A stretch of 34,398 nucleotides of DNA, taken from assembly GCA_938044705.1 (NCBI GenBank), contig CALIOL010000083.1, forward strand, positions 1 through 34,398, given 5' to 3'. Positions 18,360 to 26,608 of this stretch are shown one piece after another; position 1 is the first letter of the stretch, and the number at the start of each line of letters is the position of its first letter. Below the pieces are notes generated by a model. That model did no database searches. It was not told the origin of the DNA and saw only the letters and a list, made by a program, of their open reading frames with translations. Source of the stretch: an uncultured Ilumatobacter sp. (lineage in GTDB: Bacteria > Actinomycetota > Acidimicrobiia > Acidimicrobiales > Ilumatobacteraceae). A program made the position numbers and the translations under genes.

Positions 18360-20624
18360 GTGGGTGGAGCGCCGTGGGATGGCCAAATCGATCTTGGCAT
18401 CGACGGACTCGAGTCCGCGACCGAGGTCGGCCACGGTGGAAACGCCGTCGTGTATCGCGCACGACAGACCGAACTCGATCGAAACGTGGCGGTCAAGGTC
18501 CTGAACGATCGCGACGAGGACACGCAACGCCGGTTCGATCGCGAACGTCGGGCGATGGGCCGACTCAGCGAACACGACGGCATCGTCACCGTGTACGAGA
18601 CGGGCTACACGACGTCGGGTCATCCGTACCTCGTGATGCCGCTGCTGAGTCGGTCCCTCGACCAGGAACTCGTCGATCGATTTCGGTTCCCGGTACGAGA
18701 AGCAGCGGCGTTGATGGTCGACGTGTGCCGGACGGTCGAACACGCGCATCGGCAAGGCGTCGTACATCGAGACCTCAAGCCCGGAAATCTGATGCGCGCG
18801 CTCAGCGGGCGCGTGCTCGTGGCGGACTTCGGAATCTCGAGAATCACCAACACATCGACCTCGCTCAAGTCGACGGCGTTGACGCTCACCCCCGCCTTCA
18901 GCCCACCCGAAGCGTTGGAGCAGGGTGAAGCGTTGACGGCGTCGGACATCTATTCGTTGGGCGCGACCCTCTACGCCCTGCTCTCGGGTCATCCGCCCTT
19001 TGTCGAGCCGGGCGAACAGACCCCGCTCCTCGTGCTCATGCGCAGGATCGTGGAGGAACCGTTCGCTGCGCTCACGGACGTTCCGGCCCCCGTCAACGAC
19101 GTGTTGGCAACCGCTCTGGCGAAGGACCCGGCGCAGCGCTTCGCGAGCGCGGGCGAAATGGCCGAGGCGCTCGACGCCATCGTGCGCGGCCCTGATCACG
19201 TCGCCGAGCGGTCGATTGACACGGTCGTCGCCAGCGAGCGTGAGCACGACACACGAACCACGGCGATCGGCTCGCCCCGACCCGATCTCGTGCAGACGAT
19301 CGCCGATCCGCCGCGACCGCCACACGTCGCAGATGCGGCTGCGACGCGTTCGCGGTGGCGCGGCGTTGGCTGGCTGGCTGCGTTCGCGTTGGCCGCCATC
19401 GTCATCGCCGGAATCGTGGTGGCCGTCGTTCGCTCGCCCGACGACACCGATGCATCGCCCGGAGGCGCAGAGACCGGTGCGACGGGTGACTCGGTGGTCG
19501 ATGTTGCCGTCGGCGAAACCGTCGACGTCGAGGGAGCGCCCGACAGCGCTCCCGACGCGGAGATCAGCGCAGTGGACATCACCGATGTCGCCCTCGCACC
19601 CGAGTCCGAGGTGCGCTTCGACGGCTTCCGGTTGGAACGAATCGAAGGTCGATATGCGATCGGCACGACATCGAGTGGAGGCTCGGCCGTCACTCTGGTG
19701 ATCATCGATCGCGTCGAACAGCAGGAGGTTGCCCGCACCGAGTTGCAGAGCGGAGCGTTCAGCTCCGATGCCGTCGAGCTGGCGAACGGACAGATCTGGG
19801 TCGGCCTGGCGAACCAGTCGAGCATCGTCGTGTTCGAGCCGGCATGTCGTTGTGTCGACCGAGTGTTCCCGGTTCGAACCGATCGCGTGTCAGCCCTGCA
19901 CGAGGTGGGCGGCCTCGTGTGGATCGACGATTTCGATCCGGTCGGGCAGCAAGTCGTGTTTGCCGGCCTCGACCTCGATGGGATCGTCGTCTCGGAGGTC
20001 GTCCCTCCACCTCGTTCGTCGACGCGTCTGGCCGAGCGTCGCCTCGGTGACCTGCTGGTCGCGACCAGCGACGAGGGCCTGAGCCTCGTCGACCCCATCG
20101 ATCGCGATGTCGTTGGCCCCTTTGCCACCGGAACGGCAACGAGCGCCGTGGTGGAGTCCGGCTCCCGCATCTTGTGGACCAACGGGCAGACCGGGACGCT
20201 CCAGTCGTCCAACGAGGTCGGGACCGTCACGAGTGTGGTGGTGAGTTCGTCAGCGACCGATGGGGTGCCCACGGTTTCGGGCCTCCTGGTCGACCCGTCT
20301 GGCGGTCTGGTCTGGCTCGCTGATGGCCCAGCGGGATCGGTCGTCGCACACGATCCCGATGGTCTCGGCGAAGTTCACCGAGTCGACGTCGCCGGCGTTG
20401 CTGCGACGTCGTCGCCGAAGGCAGCGCTCGGGCTGATCTGGGTCGCCGCAGCCGAGCGGGTGGTGGCGATCGACCCTGCGACGGCACGAGTCGTCGGGGA
20501 GATTCCGGTACCGGGAGTGCAGGTCCCGGCGTTCGATGTCGACGACGACCAGTTCTGGATCACCGGCTTCGAGGACGACGGCGTGATGCCGTACGCCATC
20601 GCGCGCCGGATCGAAGTCAACTGA
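18360..20624 (+). CDS. Transmembrane Ser/Thr protein kinase with putative C-terminal beta-propeller sensor domain
   Basis: VAVKVLN, VVHRDLKPGN, VADFGIS, FSPPEAL, SDIYSLGATLYALLSG; TM WLAAFALAAIVIAGIVVAVV; C-terminal repeated IWVGLA/VWIDDF/VWLADG/IWVAAA/FWITGF strands. Start uncertain (open frame extends up to 18264). Confidence 0.9.
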   Translation: MGGAPWDGQIDLGIDGLESATEVGHGGNAVVYRARQTELDRNVAVKVLNDRDEDTQRRFDRERRAMGRLSEHDGIVTVYETGYTTSGHPYLVMPLLSRSLDQELVDRFRFPVREAAALMVDVCRTVEHAHRQGVVHRDLKPGNLMRALSGRVLVADFGISRITNTSTSLKSTALTLTPAFSPPEALEQGEALTASDIYSLGATLYALLSGHPPFVEPGEQTPLLVLMRRIVEEPFAALTDVPAPVNDVLATALAKDPAQRFASAGEMAEALDAIVRGPDHVAERSIDTVVASEREHDTRTTAIGSPRPDLVQTIADPPRPPHVADAAATRSRWRGVGWLAAFALAAIVIAGIVVAVVRSPDDTDASPGGAETGATGDSVVDVAVGETVDVEGAPDSAPDAEISAVDITDVALAPESEVRFDGFRLERIEGRYAIGTTSSGGSAVTLVIIDRVEQQEVARTELQSGAFSSDAVELANGQIWVGLANQSSIVVFEPACRCVDRVFPVRTDRVSALHEVGGLVWIDDFDPVGQQVVFAGLDLDGIVVSEVVPPPRSSTRLAERRLGDLLVATSDEGLSLVDPIDRDVVGPFATGTATSAVVESGSRILWTNGQTGTLQSSNEVGTVTSVVVSSSATDGVPTVSGLLVDPSGGLVWLADGPAGSVVAHDPDGLGEVHRVDVAGVAATSSPKAALGLIWVAAAERVVAIDPATARVVGEIPVPGVQVPAFDVDDDQFWITGFEDDGVMPYAIARRIEVN

Positions 20625-21786
20625 GCAAGCTGCTCAGCGTCGCCATCGCGTCGAACACATCGGTGAATCGCGTCGTCAAGGGTGAGAGGCCGAGACGCAA
20701 CACGTCGGGTTCGCGCTTGTCGATGATGATCTGTCGGTCCGCGAGCGCGGCCTGAAGGTCAGCCGCGTCGCGGTGCAGCACCGACACGTGCCCACCACTC
20801 GATGCGGGCGGTCGCTCGGTCGAGCAGTGCAGGTCGAGTTCACCCGCGAGGTCCAGAGCGAAGTTGGCGAGGGCGCCAGCCTTCGCAGCGATGGCGTCGA
20901 TGCCCGCCTCGTTGGTCAGTGAGATGCCGGCTCGTGTGGCGGTGAGCCCGATCACGCTCGGCGTGCCGTTCATCAGCGCAGCGATACCGGGTCGCGCCTC
21001 GAACGAGTTGTCCATCGCGAACTGATCCCGCTGCGCGAACCACCCCTGGATCGGCTGGTGAAGCTGATCGTGAAGTTCGGTGCGCACGTAGCTGAAGGCC
21101 GGCGAACCGGGGCCGCCGTTGAGGAACTTGTAGGTGCAACCCGCAGCCAGCTCGGCGCCCGACGAGTGCAGATCGATCGGGACGACGCCGGCCGCGTGCG
21201 AGAGGTCCCACACGGTGATCGCACCCGCGTCCTTCGCCCGCTGTGTCTCTGCGGCGAGGTCGTGCAACCTCGCGGTTCGATAGTCGACGAGCGAGCGCAC
21301 CACGACACCGACGCCGTCGAGATCGTCCAGGCCGCGCTTGACCTCGACATCGGGTCGGAGTCGAGCGATGCCGTCGACGACGTATCTGTCGGTCGGAAAT
21401 TCGGAGTCGGCGATGGCGATGACCGGTGCAACCTCGGGAATGTCGAGCGCGACGTTCACGAGTTGGAACAGGCACACCGTCGTCGACTCGTTCACGACGA
21501 CTTCTCCGGACCGGGCACCGATGGTCGGCGCCAGCTCGTCACCGACGGTCAGCGGCAGGTTCAGCCAGTCGTGCTTCCACCACGAAGTGATCAGGTCATC
21601 GGGCCACTGGGACTCGACGGCCTCGAGCACGGCCGCCACCGACCGCTTCGGCGTCATGCCCAACGAGTTGCCGTCGAGGTAGATCAACCTCTGGTCGCGG
21701 ATCACGAAGTGGTCGCGCCAGTGGGCGAGCGGGTCGGCCGCATCGAGTGACTCGGCGTGCGACCGTTCGAGCAGCGGTGACCTCAC
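20617..21786 (-). CDS. kynU: Kynureninase (PLP-dependent)
   Basis: 389 aa; LIYLDGNSLGMTPKRS, NESTTVCLFQLVNVAL, VWDLSHAAGVVPIDLHSSGAELAAGCTYKFLNGGPGSPAFSYV, PIQGWFAQRDQFAMD. GTG start. Confidence 0.93.
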   Translation of the reverse strand: MRSPLLERSHAESLDAADPLAHWRDHFVIRDQRLIYLDGNSLGMTPKRSVAAVLEAVESQWPDDLITSWWKHDWLNLPLTVGDELAPTIGARSGEVVVNESTTVCLFQLVNVALDIPEVAPVIAIADSEFPTDRYVVDGIARLRPDVEVKRGLDDLDGVGVVVRSLVDYRTARLHDLAAETQRAKDAGAITVWDLSHAAGVVPIDLHSSGAELAAGCTYKFLNGGPGSPAFSYVRTELHDQLHQPIQGWFAQRDQFAMDNSFEARPGIAALMNGTPSVIGLTATRAGISLTNEAGIDAIAAKAGALANFALDLAGELDLHCSTERPPASSGGHVSVLHRDAADLQAALADRQIIIDKREPDVLRLGLSPLTTRFTDVFDAMATLSSLLS

Positions 21787-22745
21787 GACGTGCAGGCTTC
21801 CACGAAGCTCGCGTGCCGGACATGGCCTGCGTTCGTGAACTCGGCGATGTCCACCACGACGCGGAGTTTCGGTTCAACCCATCGCGTCGCCGACCTGCGG
21901 ACGGTGGCAGGGAGCGGTCCGTCGAACGGGGAGCCATCGGCGGAGAGTTCGTTGAGTCGTGCCGTCAGCGCGTCGAGTGTCTTGCTGTCGAAGCCGGTTC
22001 CCACTCCACCGGCGAAGCGCAACTCTCCGGCTGTCAGTGGGGTAGCGAGCGCGCGCTCGACCTCGGGGTCGCGCGAGGCGACCTGGTCGATCCCGACAAG
22101 CAGCGAGCCGAACGACTCCGACCGATTGCCGCTCCCGGTCGTGAACCCACCGACCACCAGCTCGACGCGGCGACGATGCTTCAGCTTCAGCCAGTCCTTG
22201 GACCGAGTGCCGGGCCGATAGATCGAGTCCAGCCGTTTCGCGATCACTCCTTCGAGGCCCTGTTCCGCGGTGGCAGCGAGGAGCTCGGATCCACCACCGA
22301 CGGTGAACGCTGGGACCTGCCAATGCACGCTCGGCTCCACCAACTGTTCCAAGAGTGCTCGACGGTCTCGATACGCGAGTCCTGTGGCGTCGTTGTCGGA
22401 GATCTGGAGCACGTCGAAGATCTGGAACACGGCGGGGTGCTGTGCAGGGTCGGTTCGTTTCTGGACGAGGTCGAAGCTGGGACGGCCGTCGGCATCGAGC
22501 ACGACCATCTCTCCGTCGAGGATCGCGTCGGTGCCGATTGCGGACGCGAGACCGGTCACGTCGGGCCATCGCTGCGTCGCATCGTGGCCGGACGTGGTCT
22601 GGAACCGAACCTCCCCGTTCTCGATATGAGCGAGCGTGCGATGCCCGTCCCACTTCACCTCGAACGCCCAGTCGTCACCGTCGGGGACCGGAGCAGACGC
22701 CGGCTTCATCGTCGCCTTCATCGGAGGCACCGGGAACGACAACAT
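21783..22745 (-). CDS. Stand-alone ATP-dependent DNA ligase (LigC / LigD-ligase-domain type)
   Basis: About 320 aa; motif I FEVKWDGHR, AILDGEMVVLD, LEGVIAKRLDSIYRPGTRSKDWLKLKHRRRVELVVGGF. Confidence 0.9.
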   Translation of the reverse strand: MLSFPVPPMKATMKPASAPVPDGDDWAFEVKWDGHRTLAHIENGEVRFQTTSGHDATQRWPDVTGLASAIGTDAILDGEMVVLDADGRPSFDLVQKRTDPAQHPAVFQIFDVLQISDNDATGLAYRDRRALLEQLVEPSVHWQVPAFTVGGGSELLAATAEQGLEGVIAKRLDSIYRPGTRSKDWLKLKHRRRVELVVGGFTTGSGNRSESFGSLLVGIDQVASRDPEVERALATPLTAGELRFAGGVGTGFDSKTLDALTARLNELSADGSPFDGPLPATVRRSATRWVEPKLRVVVDIAEFTNAGHVRHASFVEACTS

Positions 22746-22749
22746 CAGC

Positions 22750-24000
22750 TCAGTCTGGTACTCGGCTCGACAGGACGCCGTCGGCCTCCAACGTGTCGAG
22801 CTGGTCGTCGTCGTAGCCGAGCAGTTCGGCGAGCACCGAACGGTTGTCTTCGCCGCGGTACTTCGGCACGCCTGACACCGCGACGTCAGGCCCGTCGCTG
22901 AAGCGCCACGGCACGTTCGGCAATCGAATCGAGCCGCCCGAACGATCGTCGACGTCGACGGTCGCCCCACGCTCGAGTGCCCACTCGGTGTCGGCGAGCT
23001 CGCCGGGCTCGCGCACTCGGCCGGTCGCCAGGCGGTTGGCGGCGAACGTTCGCTCGAAGGTCTCCGCATCAGGCACGGTCGCGGCGAACGACATGAAGAT
23101 CTCACAGAGGGCGTCGTAGTTGGCGACCCGGTTCGCAACGTCGACGAAGCGTTCGTCGTCGAGCAGCTCCGGCTGGTCCATGGCGTTCACGAACAGCTCG
23201 AACGTTCCGCGTTCCGCAGGGTGGCCGCTGACGATGTACTGCTCTCCGCTCGCGATCCGAACGACCAGGTAGTCGCCGGGACGAAAGCTCCGAATCCACT
23301 GCGGATCGTCCTCACCGTCCCACAGCGTGTCGTGCATGTGCTCGTTGACGTACATCATCGTCTCGGCCATCGAGACGTCCAGTGTCTGCCCGTTCCCCGT
23401 CTGCTCGCGTTGATACAGCGCAGCAAGGATCGCGGCGGCCAACTCCATGCCGGTGTACACATCCGCGTGGCTGTGCGGATCCTTCGCCAACCGGCCGCCG
23501 CGCGCATTGCCCTGTGAGGCGATGATCCCCGACTCGGCTTCGACCACCGGTGCGTAGGCGCGTCGGTGAACCCACGGGCCGGTCTGGCCGTAGCCCGACA
23601 GCGACGCGTAGACGAGACGCGGGTTCGCAGCACGAAGCGCGTCGGCGCCGAGGCCGAGCTTGTCCATCACGCCAGGTCGATAGTTCTCGACGAGCACGTC
23701 AGCGGTCGCCGCCAGGTCGCGAAGGATCTGAGCTCCCGCGGGTGCACTCAGATCGATGCTGAGGTTCGACTTGCCCGTGTTCTGCTGCGCGAAGTAGCTG
23801 GCGATGCCATTGCGGCGCGGCGTCGAGAATCGCGTGAGGTCGCCGTCGGGCGGCTCGATCTTGATGACCTCGGCGCCGAGATCGCACAGCATCCGGGTGC
23901 AGTGCGGCCCCGACAGCACTCGCGACAGATCGAGCACACGCACACCGGTGAGCGGTCGGGTCGGTGCGTTGCTCTGCTCGCTCGTCGTTCCGTCGGTCAT
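22750..24000 (-). CDS. Type III (CaiB/BaiF family) CoA-transferase
   Basis: LTGVRVLDLSRVLSGPHCTRMLCDLGAEVIKIEPPDGDLTR, LVENYRPGVMDKLGLG, LVYASLSGYGQTGPW, DVYTGMELAAAILAALYQRE; start at MTDGTTSEQ. Confidence 0.92.
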   Translation of the reverse strand: MTDGTTSEQSNAPTRPLTGVRVLDLSRVLSGPHCTRMLCDLGAEVIKIEPPDGDLTRFSTPRRNGIASYFAQQNTGKSNLSIDLSAPAGAQILRDLAATADVLVENYRPGVMDKLGLGADALRAANPRLVYASLSGYGQTGPWVHRRAYAPVVEAESGIIASQGNARGGRLAKDPHSHADVYTGMELAAAILAALYQREQTGNGQTLDVSMAETMMYVNEHMHDTLWDGEDDPQWIRSFRPGDYLVVRIASGEQYIVSGHPAERGTFELFVNAMDQPELLDDERFVDVANRVANYDALCEIFMSFAATVPDAETFERTFAANRLATGRVREPGELADTEWALERGATVDVDDRSGGSIRLPNVPWRFSDGPDVAVSGVPKYRGEDNRSVLAELLGYDDDQLDTLEADGVLSSRVPD

Positions 24001-24065
24001 CGTTCCATCGTGACCTGGTTCGGTCGGGCTCGGCAAAGCCTGGCGGTGTCCACCACACTCTCGAC

Positions 24066-24884
24066 ATGGAATCTGGACCCCTCGCAGGCCACGTCGCACT
24101 CGTCACCGGAGGTGGCACCGGCATCGGTTTGGGCTGCGCCGAGGCGCTGCTCGCCGACGGTGCGGCGGTGCTGCTCGCAGCCCGCAACCTCGACCGTCTC
24201 GACGAGGCGGCGGCGGGTCTTCGTTCGAACTTCGACGATGCGACGGTTGCCACGGTCGCATGCGACGTGACCGATGAATCGTCCGTCGCAGCCGCGGTGC
24301 GAACCGCCTCCGAGCTCGGGCCACTCAAGATCGTCGTCGTTAACGCCGGGTTCGGCGCGGCCGCTCCTTTCCACCGGACCTCGCTCGACGACTGGAGCGC
24401 CGTGATGGCGACCAACCTCACCGGCGCGTTCCTCACGATGCGCGAGTCCGTCGAGCCCATGGTCGCGGCAGGCGGTGGTTCGATGGTCGCGGTGTCCTCG
24501 ATCGCCGGGGTCGAAACCCACCGCTTCATGACGCCCTACACGGTGTCGAAAGCCGGCCTCGAGATGCTGGTCAAGCAGGTGGCCGACGAGTTGGGGCCGT
24601 CGGGAATCCGCGCGAATGCGGTTCGCCCCGGACTCGTCCCGACCGACGCAACGGCGGGGATGATGTCGATCCCGGCGATCGTCGAGGACTACCACGCGCA
24701 GATGCCACTCGGCCGTGAGGGGACCACCGAAGACATTGCCAACCTGGTCCGGTTCCTCGCCGGGCCCGAGAGTTCGTGGATCACCGGAACGTGCATCAGC
24801 GCCGACGGAGGGCATCACCTCCGCCGCGGCCCGAACATCGATCCGGTGATGGAGATGCTGCACCCCGGCGACACCGCACCCTGA
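24066..24884 (+). CDS. SDR family oxidoreductase
   Basis: HVALVTGGGTGIGLGCAEALLADGAAVLLAARN; SSIAGVETHRFMTPYTVSKAGLEMLVKQVADELGPSGIRANAVRPG (Ser, YxxxK). Confidence 0.92.
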   Translation: MESGPLAGHVALVTGGGTGIGLGCAEALLADGAAVLLAARNLDRLDEAAAGLRSNFDDATVATVACDVTDESSVAAAVRTASELGPLKIVVVNAGFGAAAPFHRTSLDDWSAVMATNLTGAFLTMRESVEPMVAAGGGSMVAVSSIAGVETHRFMTPYTVSKAGLEMLVKQVADELGPSGIRANAVRPGLVPTDATAGMMSIPAIVEDYHAQMPLGREGTTEDIANLVRFLAGPESSWITGTCISADGGHHLRRGPNIDPVMEMLHPGDTAP

Positions 24885-24956
24885 TTCACGTGACCGCAGG
24901 GAGGTGACGGGGGCGACACGCGGACCGATCCATCCTTCGATACCGTAGGGAGTTCT

Positions 24957-24973
24957 CCGGCCGCTCTGGCCGG
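24957..24973. other. Short GC-rich hairpin upstream of the helicase
   Basis: CCGGCC-GCTCT-GGCCGG, 6-bp stem and 5-nt loop, 72 nt upstream of the helicase start and 72 nt after the SDR stop. Confidence 0.4.
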
Positions 24974-25044
24974 TGGGCGCTGTTCGGGAAATCTGCTCCG
25001 GCCGTAGCGCTGTTGATGAAGCAGAACCGAAAGAAGACCCCCCA

Positions 25045-26595
25045 ATGAGCACCCTCATCGAGGACGCGCCTGCGTCCGCTGACGTCACCTTCGCCGAGCT
25101 CGGCCTCCCGACTGCGATGGTCGACGCCCTCGAATCGCGGGGCATGGCCGCCCCGTTCGCGATCCAGGCAGCAGTCATTCCCGACGCGCTCGACGGCCGC
25201 GACATCGCCGGTCGGGCACCCACCGGTTCCGGCAAGACCTTGGGCTTCGGCCTCCCGATCGTCGCCGGTCTCACCAAGGCGAAGCCCAAGCGCCCCGTTG
25301 CGCTCGTGCTGGCCCCCACTCGCGAGCTCGCCGAACAGATCATGGCCGAGCTCACACCTTTCACGAAGGCGATGCGGTTCTACGCAACCTCGATCTATGG
25401 CGGTGTCGGCTACGGAAATCAGAAGAACGCCCTGAACAAGGGCACCGAGCTCGTCGTGGCGTGCCCAGGCCGCCTCGAGGACCTGATGCAGATGGGCGCG
25501 ATCGATCTGCGTGACGTCACCCAGGTCGTGATCGACGAAGCAGACCAGATGGCCGACATGGGCTTCTTGCCCGCCGTGCGCCGCATCGTCGGCGAGACGT
25601 CGCCCAACCGCCAGGTGATGCTGTTCTCGGCCACGCTCGACGGCCCGGTCGCCAAGCTGATCAAGGACTACCAGCACGATCCGGTGCGCCACGAGGTCGG
25701 TCCCAAGGGACCCGACATCCACGCAGCCCACCACGTCTTCTGGCAGACGGAGCGCACCGAACGCAACCAGAACGCCGCCGGCGTGATCGAGAGCTGCGGC
25801 TCGACGATCGTGTTCACGCGTACCCGCCACGGCGCCGACCGGTTGGCGAAGCAGCTCGGCAAGCTCGGCGTCTCCGCCCAGCCGATCCACGGTGGCCGGA
25901 GCCAGAACCAGCGTGACCGAGCGCTCGACGCATTCAAGAAGGGCAAGGCCGACGCCTTGATCGCCACCGACGTCGCCGCTCGCGGCATCCACGTCAACGG
26001 CGTGAACGCGGTCATCCACTACGACCCGCCGGCCGACGGCGCCACCTACCACCACCGCTCGGGCCGCACGGCCCGTGCTGGCGCCACCGGCATCGTCGTG
26101 TCGTTCGTCGAGCCGGGCACCTCGAAAGACGTCAGGAAGCTGCAGAAGGAAGTCGGCATCCAGGTCGACGTGACCGACCCAGATCTCGACGAACTCGAAG
26201 TCACCCTGCTGCTGCTGGAGACCGAGGCTGCCGCAGCGGGCGACGTCGTCGAAGCGCCCGTCGCATCGACTCGAACCGATTCAGCCGCAGGTCGACCCAA
26301 GCAGGACAAGCAGCGCAGCTCGGGTGACGCGCCTGCGGAGCCCACGTCGAAGAAGCAGCGGCCCGAAAGCACTGCTCCGGTGCCGTCTGGCCATGAACTC
26401 GGCACGGTCAAGTTCTTCAACGCCAGCCGCGGATACGGCTTCATCGTGCGTGATGCCGGCGGTGACGAGTTGTTCGTCCACTTCTCCAGCATCGACACCG
26501 AGGGCTTCAAGACACTCGACGAGAAGGCCCGTGTGTCCTACGAGGTCGGTCAGGGCAAGAAGGGTCTCGAAGCGAAGAACGTCCTCGTTCGATAG
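25045..26595 (+). CDS. DEAD-box RNA helicase with C-terminal cold-shock domain
   Basis: APTGSGKT, APTRELAEQ, VIDEADQM, FSATLDGP, ATDVAARGIH, HRSGRTARAG; C-terminal GTVKFFNASRGYGFIVRDAGGDELFVHFSSI (cold-shock RNP motifs). Confidence 0.94.
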   Translation: MSTLIEDAPASADVTFAELGLPTAMVDALESRGMAAPFAIQAAVIPDALDGRDIAGRAPTGSGKTLGFGLPIVAGLTKAKPKRPVALVLAPTRELAEQIMAELTPFTKAMRFYATSIYGGVGYGNQKNALNKGTELVVACPGRLEDLMQMGAIDLRDVTQVVIDEADQMADMGFLPAVRRIVGETSPNRQVMLFSATLDGPVAKLIKDYQHDPVRHEVGPKGPDIHAAHHVFWQTERTERNQNAAGVIESCGSTIVFTRTRHGADRLAKQLGKLGVSAQPIHGGRSQNQRDRALDAFKKGKADALIATDVAARGIHVNGVNAVIHYDPPADGATYHHRSGRTARAGATGIVVSFVEPGTSKDVRKLQKEVGIQVDVTDPDLDELEVTLLLLETEAAAAGDVVEAPVASTRTDSAAGRPKQDKQRSSGDAPAEPTSKKQRPESTAPVPSGHELGTVKFFNASRGYGFIVRDAGGDELFVHFSSIDTEGFKTLDEKARVSYEVGQGKKGLEAKNVLVR

Positions 26596-26608
26596 CGACG
26601 GATTCTCG

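Noticed and set aside
18261-19325. 354-aa minus-strand frame opposite the kinase domain
   Set aside because: Shadow ORF of the kinase gene; no motifs.
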